From assembly GCF_005404815.1 (NCBI RefSeq), contig NZ_BJDF01000002.1, positions 1 to 64,000 on the forward strand: a DNA stretch of 64,000 nt. The letters run 5' to 3'. Position 1 is the first letter of the stretch, and the number at the start of each line of letters is the position of its first letter. Made by a program: the position numbers and the translations under genes. Positions 27,376 to 36,930 of the stretch are shown piece after piece. The DNA comes from Companilactobacillus huachuanensis. Its GTDB lineage: Bacteria > Bacillota > Bacilli > Lactobacillales > Lactobacillaceae. Below the pieces are notes generated by a model that was given only the letters and a program-made list of their open reading frames with translations, was not told where the DNA came from and ran no database searches.

Positions 27376-29280
27376 CTAAATAAATTGACCTAAGTATTCC
27401 CAACGATCCATCAACTTGTCAGACTCAGCAGTCTTTTCATCAAGTTCTCTTTGGAAATCCATCAGTTTTTCATAATCATTCGATGAATCATTCAATTGTT
27501 GCTTCAATTCAGCCAATTCATCGTCAAGCTTCTCGATTTTAGGTTCCAATTTGTCAAATTCCATCTGTTCAGCATAAGTTAATTTCTTCTTAGGCTCTGA
27601 CTTTTGAGTAGCTACTTCTCGTTGTTTTACTTCTTCATGTTTTTGAGCTTTATCTTCATGGTGCTTAGCTTGTTTAGCTGCAGTTTCTTTTTGTAAATAA
27701 CCTGAGTACGAATCATAACTTTCTTGAATCTCACCTTGACCTTCAAAAATCAACAACTTACCGGCGACTTTATCAAGAAAATATCGATCATGGGAGACAG
27801 CCATAACTGTTCCCTTGAAACTTTCTAGATAGTTCTCCAAAATCGTCAATGTTTCAATATCCAAGTTATTTGTTGGCTCATCAAGCAATAAGACATTAGG
27901 TTGATCCATTAAAATAGCCAACAGATACAATCGACGTTTTTCACCACCAGATAATTCTCTGACAAAGGCACCCTGCATTTGATGATCAAACTTAAATGTA
28001 TCAAGCATTTGTGAAGCAGACATGTGGGACCCATCGTTATTCTGAACACCTTGACCGATTGATTCCAAGTAACGAATAACTCGTTTTTCGGGATCCATAT
28101 CACGAGTATGTTGCGTATAATAGCCAATTTTAACTGTTTGACCAGTCTTAATTTCACCAGAATCAAGCGGAATCTTTTGAACAATCGTATTCAAAAATGT
28201 TGTTTTACCAGAACCATTAGCACCAGTAATACCGATTCGATCACCACGTGACACTAAGTAGTTGAAATCATTTAAAATAACATGTTTATCAAATTTAAGA
28301 GAAGCATCCTTGATATCAAAGACATCATTACCAAGACGTTGTTGGGCAATATCAATTGACATTTCCTTTTGAACATCAGGTTTATCCTGCAAATCCTCTT
28401 TCAAATCGGTAAAACGGTCTTTTCTAGCTTGTTGCTTAGTTCCTCGAGCCTTAACACCGGCACGCATCCAGTTTAATTCTTGTTTATAGAGTTGAGTCTT
28501 GTGATGTTGGACTGAAGCGTAAATTTCTTCATTATCAGCCTTTTGTTGCAAATACTTCTCATAATTACCGTCGTACTCAGTAACATTACGATTTTCTAAT
28601 TCAAAAATTCTGGTTGCGACCTCATTCAAAAAATAACGATCATGGGTTACGAATAAAACAGAACCCTTGTATCTGCTCAAATAAGTTTGGAGCCAATCAA
28701 TAGCTTCATAATCCAAGTGGTTCGTTGGTTCGTCCAAAATTAATAAATCAGCTTCAGAAATCAAGGTTTGCGCCAGTGCAACACGACGTTGCTGACCACC
28801 AGATAATTCACTGATTTTTTTCTCTAATTCAGTGATACCCAATTTGTTTAAAATTGATTTAACATCTGATTCCATCTGCCAAGCTTCAGCCGCATTCATT
28901 CTTTCTTGCAACTTGAAAAATTCTTTTTGAATCCTCTCATCGGTTGAATTCATGTTGAACTGAGCGAGTGAACTTTCATATTGACGAATTAATTGAAACT
29001 TCTCACCACTTCCATTAAACACAGCATCAATGACGGTCGAATTTTCATCGAGATCAGGTTGCTGTCTAAGGTAGGAAATCTTATAATCCTTAGGCTTTTC
29101 CATGCCAATAGTATTAAGATCACTATTATTAACAATTCCATCAAGCAGCGTTGTTTTTCCGGTTCCATTCAATCCTAGCAAACCGATTCGGTCGCCTTCA
29201 TTGATCGTAAAAGTTACGTCGGTGAAAAGTGTTCTGTCACCGAATGATTTTGATGCATTTGAGATATTTAAGGTTTTCAA
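27376..29280 (-). CDS. ABC-F family ATPase (Uup-like)
   Basis: The 634-residue soluble protein has two ABC ATPase domains and no membrane part. Domain 1: Walker [16 protein letters not shown], signature [12 protein letters not shown], Walker [13 protein letters not shown]. Domain 2: [40 protein letters not shown] linker follows domain 1 and a C-terminal coiled coil of about 90 residues follows domain 2, as in Uup. ABC-F proteins act on ribosomes; some give antibiotic protection, but this housekeeping location with thyA-dfrA argues for a Uup-type role. Confidence 0.88.
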   Translation of the reverse strand: MKTLNISNASKSFGDRTLFTDVTFTINEGDRIGLLGLNGTGKTTLLDGIVNNSDLNTIGMEKPKDYKISYLRQQPDLDENSTVIDAVFNGSGEKFQLIRQYESSLAQFNMNSTDERIQKEFFKLQERMNAAEAWQMESDVKSILNKLGITELEKKISELSGGQQRRVALAQTLISEADLLILDEPTNHLDYEAIDWLQTYLSRYKGSVLFVTHDRYFLNEVATRIFELENRNVTEYDGNYEKYLQQKADNEEIYASVQHHKTQLYKQELNWMRAGVKARGTKQQARKDRFTDLKEDLQDKPDVQKEMSIDIAQQRLGNDVFDIKDASLKFDKHVILNDFNYLVSRGDRIGITGANGSGKTTFLNTIVQKIPLDSGEIKTGQTVKIGYYTQHTRDMDPEKRVIRYLESIGQGVQNNDGSHMSASQMLDTFKFDHQMQGAFVRELSGGEKRRLYLLAILMDQPNVLLLDEPTNNLDIETLTILENYLESFKGTVMAVSHDRYFLDKVAGKLLIFEGQGEIQESYDSYSGYLQKETAAKQAKHHEDKAQKHEEVKQREVATQKSEPKKKLTYAEQMEFDKLEPKIEKLDDELAELKQQLNDSSNDYEKLMDFQRELDEKTAESDKLMDRWEYLGQFI

Positions 29281-29302
29281 TTATTTCACCACGTATAAAT
29301 AA

Positions 29303-29332
29303 AAAATTCCTCTACCCATGTAGATAGAGGTA
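29303..29332. terminator. Weak terminator after the 55-codon gene
   Basis: Arms CCTCTA/TAGAGG with an A tract on the plus strand side can terminate the minus-strand transcript from 29368-29535 before the ABC-F gene. Confidence 0.5.
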
Positions 29333-29367
29333 TATGTCCTGTCTTTCCTTCTTATTATCACATTCTA

Positions 29368-29535
29368 TTAGTATTCTTTCAACTGATTGGGCGCGTAATA
29401 CAACTGCTGTTGACCACCAAATCTTATTAAAATTCGGTCACGCTTTTTATCAAAATAAACTACTACCCCAATTTGGTTTTTCATAGCATCAGCTTCATCA
29501 ATCACCGTTACCATCATTCCAATTTTAAAATTCAT
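29368..29535 (-). CDS. Small protein, DUF2187/YkvS-like
   Basis: A 55-residue protein. It starts MNFKIGMMVTVIDEADAMKN and has a short beta-rich KOW-like body (IGVVVYFDKKRDRILIRFG) and a tail LYYAPNQLKEY. This resembles the DUF2187 family of small Firmicute proteins with no known function. GAGGAAGG lies directly upstream of the ATG at 29535, and a terminator follows. Confidence 0.7.
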   Translation of the reverse strand: MNFKIGMMVTVIDEADAMKNQIGVVVYFDKKRDRILIRFGGQQQLYYAPNQLKEY

Positions 29536-29553
29536 ATTTTTACCTTCCTCAAG

Positions 29554-29600
29554 AAAATACGGGACTTAGTTAAGATTAATTAACTAATATCCCGTATTTT
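29554..29600. terminator. Terminator after the 154-residue protein gene
   Basis: Outer arms AAAATACGGGA/TCCCGTATTTT enclose inner arms TTAGTTAA/TTAACTAA. It lies just past the stop at 29606. Confidence 0.8.
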
Positions 29601-29605
29601 AATAA

Positions 29606-30070
29606 TTAAAGAGTTTCCTTGAATATGTCATAAACTGTATTTTCTGGATCAATTGAAATATAAAGTTCGCCGTTCTTGCTAGAAATTGCTGAAGATTGAT
29701 AAGCATTATCCAAACCTTCAACATCCTTTTGTTTGAATGGGAAGTAGATTTGCATTGGTTCCTTATCTTGCTCATCCTCAAAGACAATATCACATTTTTC
29801 AATATCTTGATATTTAATGACCCGGTTGAACATACCATCGGCCATAGCAGCTGTTGAAACGTCAGTATCTTTGATGTAGTCGGCATCTGGCAGAATTTCA
29901 ATTCTAAAACGTTTACATGGGTGAATCTCTTGCATACGTCCACCATGAATTCGGCCATAACTTGTTGTGACACGAGCAATCCAAATATCTCTCATTTCAC
30001 TGTGGCTAACTGTCCAAGTATCATCATTTCGAAAGTAGAATTTAAGTTCTTTAAAAACATGTTTAGTCAT
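29606..30070 (-). CDS. Conserved hypothetical protein
   Basis: A 154-residue soluble, acidic protein that I do not recognise. It starts MTKHVFKELKFYFRNDDTWT and contains GRIHGGRMQEIHP and a run of charged, mostly beta-type segments (CDIVFEDEQD, MQIYFPFKQKDVEG). There is no signal peptide or membrane segment. Codon use matches its neighbours. It follows cca in orientation, with its own hairpin downstream. The whole-length reading frame and typical start context support a real gene. Confidence 0.75.
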   Translation of the reverse strand: MTKHVFKELKFYFRNDDTWTVSHSEMRDIWIARVTTSYGRIHGGRMQEIHPCKRFRIEILPDADYIKDTDVSTAAMADGMFNRVIKYQDIEKCDIVFEDEQDKEPMQIYFPFKQKDVEGLDNAYQSSAISSKNGELYISIDPENTVYDIFKETL

Positions 30071-30123
30071 ATTATCACCCTTTCAAATCCTAAAATACTT
30101 ACTGTTTTCATGATACCACAGCA

Positions 30124-31326
30124 TTATTGATTACTTAACAAATAATGTCTTAAATCATCGAAATTATTGGAAACGTTTCCTTCCACGACAGCACGCTCAA
30201 TTTGCGACATTGACTTACCGATAATTGGACCTGGTTTGACACCTAAAATTTCACAAATATCCTTGCCGGTAAGTGCCAAATCATGACTATTTTTTATTGA
30301 AATCTGATCAATTTGTGTTTGCAAAGATGTGTAATCAAATTCAATCAAAAACATTTGACACAACTGGATTGTTCTCGGAAGGTTATCAATACCTAATTTA
30401 TAAATATTCCACAAATCATAGTCTTGATTTTCAAACAAATGTAATAAATTTAAAGTATTCAGACTTGCTTCACGTGTTTTATTAGAAACTTTCCAGTTAC
30501 GCAACAATTTATTGAATTCTTGATGATTCAAACTTAAAACATAGCCTATAGCACTCCAAACAGCGTCTTCGTCAATAAAATGCTGCCCCTTCGAATCAAG
30601 CAACTCTTCCAGTTCCATTTTTTGACCTTTGAAATCAGGACAATATTCGCTCAAGCCCAAATCTAAAAAGTTTGAGAAACCATTTTGCCAAGAATTGCTT
30701 AGCATCAATTTGACGAATTCTTCACGAATCCGTTCAACAGCAATTTTCTCTAACAATGGGGCATTGTCAGCAATTGCTTGTGCCGTCTTTTCTTCAATTT
30801 TAAAATCCAACTGTGCTTGAAAACGAACTGCACGCATCATTCTCAGAGCATCTTCATGGAAACGTTCCTCAGCCTTACCAACCGCTCTGATTACATGGTG
30901 ATCTAAATCCGTTAACCCATCGAATTGATCGATAACCTCTCCATTGCGGTCAACAGCAAGTGCGTTAATTGTGAAATCACGTCGTTTCAAATCATCATTT
31001 AATGAACGAACAAAGGTTACTTTATCCGGACGACGATAATCTTGATAGCCAGATTCTGTTCTAAAAGTTGTGATTTCATACGAATCATCCCCCATTAAAA
31101 CAGTGACCGTCCCATGTTGAATTCCCGTATCAACTGTTCGTTTGAAAATCTCTTTAATTTCTTCAGGGTAAGCACTCGTAGCAATATCAACATCATGAAT
31201 CGGCAAACCTAAAATGTGATCGCGCACACTTCCTCCAACAAAATAAGCCTCATAGCCGGCTTGTTCAATTTCTTCTAGAACTGGTAATGCCTTAATAAAA
31301 TCCTCAGGAAGTTGTTTGATTTGCAT
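30124..31326 (-). CDS. cca: CCA tRNA nucleotidyltransferase
   Basis: The 400-residue class II enzyme adds or repairs the CCA end of tRNAs. The nucleotidyltransferase signature is FVGGSVRDHILGLPIHDVDIATS near residues 30-52 (key part GGSVRD and the DVD aspartates). It is followed by TFRTESGYQDYRRPD and RRDFTINALAVD, with the C-terminal helical head, body and tail. Length is standard for Gram-positives. The region upstream (31327-32040) holds repeat remnants, so its promoter is not obvious. Confidence 0.96.
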   Translation of the reverse strand: MQIKQLPEDFIKALPVLEEIEQAGYEAYFVGGSVRDHILGLPIHDVDIATSAYPEEIKEIFKRTVDTGIQHGTVTVLMGDDSYEITTFRTESGYQDYRRPDKVTFVRSLNDDLKRRDFTINALAVDRNGEVIDQFDGLTDLDHHVIRAVGKAEERFHEDALRMMRAVRFQAQLDFKIEEKTAQAIADNAPLLEKIAVERIREEFVKLMLSNSWQNGFSNFLDLGLSEYCPDFKGQKMELEELLDSKGQHFIDEDAVWSAIGYVLSLNHQEFNKLLRNWKVSNKTREASLNTLNLLHLFENQDYDLWNIYKLGIDNLPRTIQLCQMFLIEFDYTSLQTQIDQISIKNSHDLALTGKDICEILGVKPGPIIGKSMSQIERAVVEGNVSNNFDDLRHYLLSNQ

Positions 31327-31377
31327 ATTCTTACCTCACAATTTAAAAAATAAAAGTCTTTTTACATTATATACCAA

Positions 31378-31500
31378 CTGGAGGTTGAAAGGAGCAAACG
31401 GCATATAACCATAACTGTAGCAAAAACAACTGTGATTTATTTCAGGTAATTATCTTTTTGATAGGACAAAATGGCCAAAACGTTGAAAACTAGCAATTAT
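31378..31500 (+). repeat. Degenerate left arm of the repeat family
   Basis: CTGGAGGTTGAAAGG followed by GCATATAACCATAACTG matches the start of the element family (CTAAAGGTTGAAAG, then AATATAACTATTATTG) with many substitutions, then homology fades. No core or right end is seen. Confidence 0.35.
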
Positions 31501-31575
31501 TTGTGTTTGAACGGTGCATGGTTTAATAAAGATAGATATAATAGAATAAATAAGGATGTGAAAGAATATCAGATA

Positions 31576-31590
31576 AGAAAGCGCTTCAAA
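31576..31590. promoter_or_regulatory. cre-like palindrome, candidate
   Basis: AAGAAAGCGCTTCAA has the central AAAGCGCTT of a strong CcpA site but not the flanking TG/CA. It lies about 40 bp downstream of a TATAAT (near 31536) and 30 bp before the small membrane ORF. Confidence 0.25.
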
Positions 31591-31620
31591 AACAAATCGG
31601 GGTTCTGATATTCGTTAGAT

Positions 31621-31764
31621 ATGGTAGATATTATACTTTTGATCTCACTTATCGGCATTTGGATCGGTGCTATTTGTAGCCTTGACTGGTTAACATTCTC
31701 TGCGCTTCTTCTTAATTCAATCGTCTTTCTGATTAGTATGGTTGCTGGTAGGGATAAGAAATGA
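31621..31764 (+). CDS. Possible 47-residue membrane peptide
   Basis: ATG at 31621 to TGA at 31762 encodes a peptide of two hydrophobic stretches (IILLISLIGIWIGAIC and FSALLLNSIVFLISMVAG) and a basic end GRDKK. No good ribosome site is present directly upstream, but a TATAAT and a cre-like sequence precede it. It is unrelated to the neighbouring repeat element. It could be a real small membrane protein, a toxin-like peptide or a chance frame. Confidence 0.35.
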   Translation: MVDIILLISLIGIWIGAICSLDWLTFSALLLNSIVFLISMVAGRDKK

Positions 31765-31798
31765 TTGTGTCAGAGAACAGAACAAAATACGTTCTACG

Positions 31799-31957
31799 CT
31801 AAAGAAGGTTGAAGGCATAGTTAATTATGCTGTTTCCAGAACTGAGAGTATTTTTTTAATAGGAGCGATAAAATGATAACCTCCGATTATTTAAATAAAC
31901 TAGCTCTAGTCCTGTAACAACAATAGTTATATTAATTTTTAACCTCTCAACTTTTAG
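31799..31957 (-). mobile_element. Repeat element copy H, core deleted
   Basis: Both element ends are present in reverse orientation: CTAAAG-AAGGTTGAAG at left and CTCTCAACTTTTAG at right. The AT-rich arm matches copy C (ATTATTTAAATAAA, ACAACAATAGTTATATT). The core is lost except CCAGAACTGAGAGTAT from one side of its closing stem. It is about 159 bp instead of 320. No target duplication is recognisable. Confidence 0.65.
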
Positions 31958-31967
31958 TAATTAATGT

Positions 31968-32013
31968 AAATAGGGCCCGCAATCTAAATATCTTTAGATT
32001 GCGGGCCCTATTT
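31968..32013. terminator. Strong terminator after the phosphodiesterase gene
   Basis: A 21-bp perfect GC-rich stem (AAATAGGGCCCGCAATCTAAA and its complement) with a 4-nt loop ends the five-gene importer operon. Confidence 0.9.
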
Positions 32014-32040
32014 ATTTTTAACAGAAAATATTTAAAATCA

Positions 32041-32880
32041 TTACTCAAAAATGCTTTCATCAACAAAATCAGTATCGTCAACATCTACATTATTTATCAC
32101 ATTATATCCTTCATAGAGACATCTTGTTTCAGTTCCAATTGTGCCGTCGTCATCAATTGTAATGATGTCATAATATGTCGCATCATAAATGTAATGTTTG
32201 TGTTCATCGTCACAGTTAATATGGTAAGCACTTGAATCGGTGGAATGTAGCAAAATACCATTGCGTACAAATGATGTTTCAAAATGAATATGCCCTGAGA
32301 AGACAGCCCTCACCGGACTGTCTTTTATTATCTGCATTAACTCATCGCTCTCTTGCAAAATACTGTAACGCATATGATGAATGGATGGACCATCAATGGG
32401 ATGGTGTAGAAAAATCATTGAATCCTTCGGATCATCAAGTAAATGATCCTTCAACCAGTCTAATTGTTCTTGTCCAAGATAGCCTTGCTCATAATTGTAA
32501 AATTTGCTATCGAGAAAATAAATATTAATGTTGGGAGTCTCTTGTAAATAATAATATTTATCACGTGGTTTCGCTTTTAGATAACCCTCAAAAAATGGCG
32601 TAGTTCTGTCATGATTCCCTAAAACAACTTGAATCGGGATATCTAGCAAATTTCGATAATATTCAATTAATTGTGAAAGCTTATCATAATCATCAGTCGT
32701 ACCTTCATGAATCAAATCACCTGTAATTGCAATCAAATCCGGCTTCTCTGGCATCTTATTGATGTCGATAAAGATATTATCTAACTTTTCGCACGGATCA
32801 ATTTCTTGATTATTAGCCGCATCTGCTCCAATTGGAGTCAAATGGGTATCTGTAATTTGAATTATCTTATATTTACTCAT
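32041..32880 (-). CDS. Metallophosphoesterase (CpdA/GpdQ-like phosphodiesterase)
   Basis: The 279-residue class III phosphodiesterase has all dimetal motifs: QITDTHL near residue 9, ITGDLIHEG, VLGNHDR, FLHHPIDG and SGHIHFETS. Relatives include CpdA (cyclic AMP) and GpdQ (glycerophosphodiesters). Its ATG overlaps the end of the UgpC-like ATPase gene by 8 bp and it is the last gene of the importer operon. I infer hydrolysis of an imported glycerophosphodiester as the likely role. There is no signal peptide, so it acts in the cytoplasm. Confidence 0.85.
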   Translation of the reverse strand: MSKYKIIQITDTHLTPIGADAANNQEIDPCEKLDNIFIDINKMPEKPDLIAITGDLIHEGTTDDYDKLSQLIEYYRNLLDIPIQVVLGNHDRTTPFFEGYLKAKPRDKYYYLQETPNINIYFLDSKFYNYEQGYLGQEQLDWLKDHLLDDPKDSMIFLHHPIDGPSIHHMRYSILQESDELMQIIKDSPVRAVFSGHIHFETSFVRNGILLHSTDSSAYHINCDDEHKHYIYDATYYDIITIDDDGTIGTETRCLYEGYNVINNVDVDDTDFVDESIFE

Positions 32881-33964
32881 AATTTCCCCAATATAAATTT
32901 TTTTCGGTAGTTAAATCAAATAGGATACTTGTCGTTTGTTCTAGGGTCACAAAGATTTTTTCATTAACTTTAAATTCATTGTTATTAACAATGGCCTTTA
33001 AATGATGACTATTTTCCATTACCAAAAGAAGTTGAACAAAACGTCCATAATCAATAATGTTTTCTACGGTTACCGTAAAACTCAAGTCAGTTTGTTTAGT
33101 CTTTGAGCAACGTAAACTTTCTGGTCGTATCCCTAGGTAATAACTGTCTGCTCCCAAGCCAGGTTTTTGTATCTGCATGATTGGTGTCTCGTCCAATACA
33201 AGCTGATTACTTTTTAAAGAAACCTCAATAACGTTAATTTGTGGCGTTCCAATGAACTTAGCCACAAATAGATTTGTTGGTTGATTATAAATGTTCTCTG
33301 GAATATCGATCATTTGAATAATACCTTGGTTCATGACTGCGATTCGATCACCCAATGCCATAGCTTCCAATTGATCATGGGTTACATAGACAATTGTTTG
33401 ATTATTAGTTACATGTAACTTTTGGATTTCATCACGAGCCTTTTCACGTAATTGAACATCAATATTGGAAAGTGGTTCATCCAGAAGAAAAATTTTACTT
33501 TTTTTAACCATCCCTCGGCCAACGGCAACACGTTGTTTCTGACCGCCGGATAATTGAGAAGGTAAACGATCTCTATATTTCGTCAAATTAAGTGTATCTA
33601 AAACATTTTCAATTAGTTTTGTTCGATTCTTTGAAGGAACTTTATGCACTTTTAAGGCATATTCCAAATTTTGATAGACTGTCATATTTGGATAGAGTGC
33701 GTAGTCTTGAAAAACCATAGCAATCGTATGGCCATCATCCTTAGTCTGATTTCGATCCTGACTATCAATCAAAACCTTACCTGAACTTGGTTCCTCTAAA
33801 CCAGCAATCATCCGTAAAGTTGTAGACTTACCGCAACCAGATGGACCCAATAATACTAAAAACTCACCAGCATTAACGAAGAGATCAAGTCCATCGATGA
33901 TAGTATTTTTTTTGAAATTCTTGGAAATACCTTTTAATTCAATTGTTGCATTGCTTTCGCTCAT
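32873..33964 (-). CDS. ABC importer ATPase, UgpC/MalK type
   Basis: The 363-residue ATPase. Walker A LLGPSGCGKSTTLRM lies near residue 38, the Q-loop in MVFQDYALYPNM, the signature LSGGQKQRVAVGRGMV, and Walker B IFLLDEPLSN. The C-terminal part is a TOBE/MalK-type regulatory domain (GIRPESLR). It energises the two permeases encoded just upstream (9-bp gap) and overlaps the phosphodiesterase gene. The UgpC assignment rests on operon content, since maltose-type ATPases look the same. Confidence 0.88.
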   Translation of the reverse strand: MSESNATIELKGISKNFKKNTIIDGLDLFVNAGEFLVLLGPSGCGKSTTLRMIAGLEEPSSGKVLIDSQDRNQTKDDGHTIAMVFQDYALYPNMTVYQNLEYALKVHKVPSKNRTKLIENVLDTLNLTKYRDRLPSQLSGGQKQRVAVGRGMVKKSKIFLLDEPLSNIDVQLREKARDEIQKLHVTNNQTIVYVTHDQLEAMALGDRIAVMNQGIIQMIDIPENIYNQPTNLFVAKFIGTPQINVIEVSLKSNQLVLDETPIMQIQKPGLGADSYYLGIRPESLRCSKTKQTDLSFTVTVENIIDYGRFVQLLLVMENSHHLKAIVNNNEFKVNEKIFVTLEQTTSILFDLTTEKNLYWGNYE

Positions 33965-33973
33965 AAATTTCTC

Positions 33974-34792
33974 CTATTTCAAACCACTATTGCTAATGCT
34001 ATTAAGAATATATTTTTGAAAAATTAAATAAATGATCAATGGTAAAACCACCATTATCGTTGACAAAGCCATTGCTAGTGGGAAATTTGTACCACCTTCA
34101 CTAGAAATGTAGTTTTGTAATGCCAATGGCAAAGTAAAACTTGATTTATCTTTTAAAATCAAAGTTGGCCAGACATATTCATTCCAAGAATTGATGAAGA
34201 ATATTGCTCCAACACTGACAATACTTGGTTTCAAAATAGGCACAACAATATTGAAAAATATTTTTCGATTTGGAATATTGTCAATTTTAGCCGCGTCGAT
34301 CAAACTATTGGGAATCTTCTCCATTGTCTTTAAGAAGATCATAATTCCGGTTGCATCACATAATTGTGGCAGTGCTACGCCAATGATATTATTCAAAAGA
34401 TTTAGCTTGGAAATCACCAAATAATTAGGAATCATAACGATGGTGAACGGAACGAAGATTGTTGAGACAAATATCAAATAAATCAACATTTTACCTTTGA
34501 ACTGATAGCTTCTAAAAGCGTACGCGGTTAGTAATCCCGTCAATAATTTACCAACTGTCACCATCGTCGCCATCAAAAAGGTATTCCAAGTTAAGCCAAG
34601 TAAATTTACCTGTTTATTTAACAATGAATAATTCTCAAAAGTTGGATGTAATGGAATTAAATTTAACATTGTTCCATACGAATCACGCAACGTTTTAAAA
34701 GAATTAGAAACCATGAATAAAATAGGGAAAATAGCTCCCAAAATGATTATTATCAAGAGTACATGCCATAAATTAAGTTTCTTTTTAAGCAT
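33974..34792 (-). CDS. ABC importer permease, UgpE type
   Basis: The 272-residue inner-membrane permease has six predicted segments and the EAA loop (DAAKIDNIPNRKIFFNIVVP; Ala and Gly-position residues visible). It belongs to the MalG/UgpE half of carbohydrate-type permeases, with the N-terminal phrase ILGAIFPILFMVSNSFK. It pairs with the UgpA-type permease, whose stop it overlaps by 8 bp, and with the ATPase downstream. Confidence 0.88.
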   Translation of the reverse strand: MLKKKLNLWHVLLIIIILGAIFPILFMVSNSFKTLRDSYGTMLNLIPLHPTFENYSLLNKQVNLLGLTWNTFLMATMVTVGKLLTGLLTAYAFRSYQFKGKMLIYLIFVSTIFVPFTIVMIPNYLVISKLNLLNNIIGVALPQLCDATGIMIFLKTMEKIPNSLIDAAKIDNIPNRKIFFNIVVPILKPSIVSVGAIFFINSWNEYVWPTLILKDKSSFTLPLALQNYISSEGGTNFPLAMALSTIMVVLPLIIYLIFQKYILNSISNSGLK

Positions 34793-35669
34793 AATTTTTA
34801 GCCTTCCTCTCTACAAAACGGATTTCAATGAACAGCAATATCAAAAAAATTACAAAAGTTACGATTGCTAAAGCCGATGAAGTTCCTGTTTTATATAAGA
34901 CAAAAGCATTCAAATATGTTTGATAAATCATATTTGATGAACCGTAGTATGGACCACCTGTCGTAATCACATTTATCGGTGTGAAGACATACTGCAATCC
35001 TTGTACAATGGTCAGAATTAAAACATAAATTGCGATTCCTTGGTTCATGGGTAAAATAACATTCCAAATCAAACGCCATTTAGGAATTCCATCCACTTTG
35101 GCCGCATCAATAATGTTCTTTGGAATTGATCCTAATCCAGTTAATAAGAGGATGAAATTATAGCCAAAAACTTTCCAGTTCGTAATAAAGCAAATCACGG
35201 TAATCGCCAAAATACCTGAGTTCGACCAATTAGGCATCGAAATACCAACGTTTTTTAAAACATACGCTAATGGTCCCGATACAGGATTTAAAATCCAAGT
35301 GAAAACCATGGCTCCAACTACTAAAGAAAATAGACTTGGTATGAAGAACAAGACTTTGTAAGCCCCTTGCATTTTGCTAATAAAAAACTTAACAATCAGC
35401 GAAATGAAGTATGGAAACAAAAAGTTCAATACTACCAAGAACACGATATATATTAACGTATTCAAAATAACTTTTTGATTTACCGGATCAGTAAAAACTT
35501 CTAGATAATTTCTCATTCCCACAAATTCTTTTGTTGGAGCAATCAGATTCCAATCAAAGAAACTTAAATAAAAAGTATACAAAATTGGTACGATTAGAAA
35601 AACTATCAATAAAATGGCTGTCGGTAATAAATACAAAAATGGTAAAAATTTCTTATTTTTGTTCTGCAT
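34785..35669 (-). CDS. ABC importer permease, UgpA type
   Basis: About 294 residues with six membrane segments and the EAA motif (DAAKVDGIPKWRLIWNVILP). The N-terminal FLPFLYLLPTAILLIVFLIVP and FYLSFFDWNL are typical of MalF/UgpA partners. The ATG at 35669 lies inside the end of the binding-protein gene (17-bp overlap), and the longer frame up to 35741 reads through that gene and is rejected. The overlaps across the operon suggest tight translational coupling. Confidence 0.88.
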   Translation of the reverse strand: MQNKNKKFLPFLYLLPTAILLIVFLIVPILYTFYLSFFDWNLIAPTKEFVGMRNYLEVFTDPVNQKVILNTLIYIVFLVVLNFLFPYFISLIVKFFISKMQGAYKVLFFIPSLFSLVVGAMVFTWILNPVSGPLAYVLKNVGISMPNWSNSGILAITVICFITNWKVFGYNFILLLTGLGSIPKNIIDAAKVDGIPKWRLIWNVILPMNQGIAIYVLILTIVQGLQYVFTPINVITTGGPYYGSSNMIYQTYLNAFVLYKTGTSSALAIVTFVIFLILLFIEIRFVERKAKNYA

Positions 35670-36930
35670 TGATTTTATCCTGTGCTGCTCCCAAGGTAGA
35701 CTTGACATCACTTCCAGATAAAATTTTATCTCTTGCATCAATCATAGCTTGTTCGGCTTGTAGACCCTTTTTAGGGAATGAAGTCCATGGAACAGCATTA
35801 TCTAGTGTCTTAACAGCTGGATCAAGCATTGGGTTTTCTTTGACATAATCTTTAAAGGCTGATGATTCTAGAGCTACCTTAGTTGGTGGTAAGTAACCAG
35901 TTCCCTTGCTCCAAGTAACAGCAGCATCTGCCTTATACATCCACTTCTCAAATTCCCAAGCGGCTTTTTGTTGTTCTGAATCTTGTGCAGTGATTGCTAA
36001 CATTGAGCCACCAACTGGTACAACTGTTTTATGACCTTCAAAATGTGGTGCAGCAATTGCTGAGGCATTAAAACTAGCACTCTTCTTGATATGTGATGCT
36101 TGAGCAATAGTAGTAAACGCCATAGCAACATCACCCTTAACAAATGAATCCATACCTTGTGCCCATGGAGTATGTAGAGCTAATTTTGAAGTAACCATTT
36201 CCTGATAATACTTGTAAGCTCCGACACCGTTATCACTCGCAAAAGCAGCCTTGCCACCCTTTTGAATGTCTGCACCATGACTTAGCATGATTCCTTGTTG
36301 AGCCCATGTGTCTCCAGGTTCTTGAATATAAAGACCATACTTACCTGATTGGTCATGAATCTTCTTAGAAGCTTCTTTAATACCTTCCCATGTTGACAAT
36401 GAATCTTCCTTGATGTTGTACTTACTCAAAATGTCTTTATTAATAAATAACACAGGAGTACTCAATGAATATGGCAAACCAACCAGTTTACCTTTGCTAT
36501 CCTTAGCAAATGAAAGAGTCCTCTTAGTAAAGTTGCCGTCAATAAATTTGTTGTTCCCGTCAAATTTCTTAGCAGCATCTGTTGGTGTCATATATTTGAA
36601 ATTACTAGCGAAGTAATTGTCATAAGCCCATCCAACTTGAGTAATATCTGGGACCTTGCCTGAGGCCTGTGCTGATTGCAAGTTTTGCATCAAACCTTTA
36701 TACATATCCGGATTATATTTAGCTGTTACCTTAATATTCTTATGCGTATCATTGAATTTTTTAACTAAGTCGTCAACGGCAGCCCCACCCTGAGTTTGTG
36801 CATTGACGTGCCAATATGTAATGTGTTTAACGGTCGACGCAGAAGTCTTTTTTCCGCATCCGGCAAAGACAACTGCCATCGCCATTATCCCCAACATTAA
36901 AAGAATCTTTTTAAGCTTACTATTTTTCAC
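35653..36930 (-). CDS. ABC importer substrate-binding lipoprotein, UgpB-like
   Basis: 425 residues from a GTG at 36930 placed 7 bp after GGGAGG. ATG codons further upstream lack this site. The N-terminus is a lipoprotein signal (KKILLMLGIMAMAVVFAGCGKK, lipobox FAGC in that run). The body is a family 1 extracellular solute-binding protein with ITYWHVNAQTQGGAAVDDLV and ending KINAEQK. Similarity to glycerol-3-phosphate binders (UgpB) is by overall layout and by the phosphodiesterase in the operon. A sugar substrate remains possible. The likely substrate is glycerol 3-phosphate or a glycerophosphodiester. Confidence 0.82.
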   Translation of the reverse strand: MKNSKLKKILLMLGIMAMAVVFAGCGKKTSASTVKHITYWHVNAQTQGGAAVDDLVKKFNDTHKNIKVTAKYNPDMYKGLMQNLQSAQASGKVPDITQVGWAYDNYFASNFKYMTPTDAAKKFDGNNKFIDGNFTKRTLSFAKDSKGKLVGLPYSLSTPVLFINKDILSKYNIKEDSLSTWEGIKEASKKIHDQSGKYGLYIQEPGDTWAQQGIMLSHGADIQKGGKAAFASDNGVGAYKYYQEMVTSKLALHTPWAQGMDSFVKGDVAMAFTTIAQASHIKKSASFNASAIAAPHFEGHKTVVPVGGSMLAITAQDSEQQKAAWEFEKWMYKADAAVTWSKGTGYLPPTKVALESSAFKDYVKENPMLDPAVKTLDNAVPWTSFPKKGLQAEQAMIDARDKILSGSDVKSTLGAAQDKINAEQK

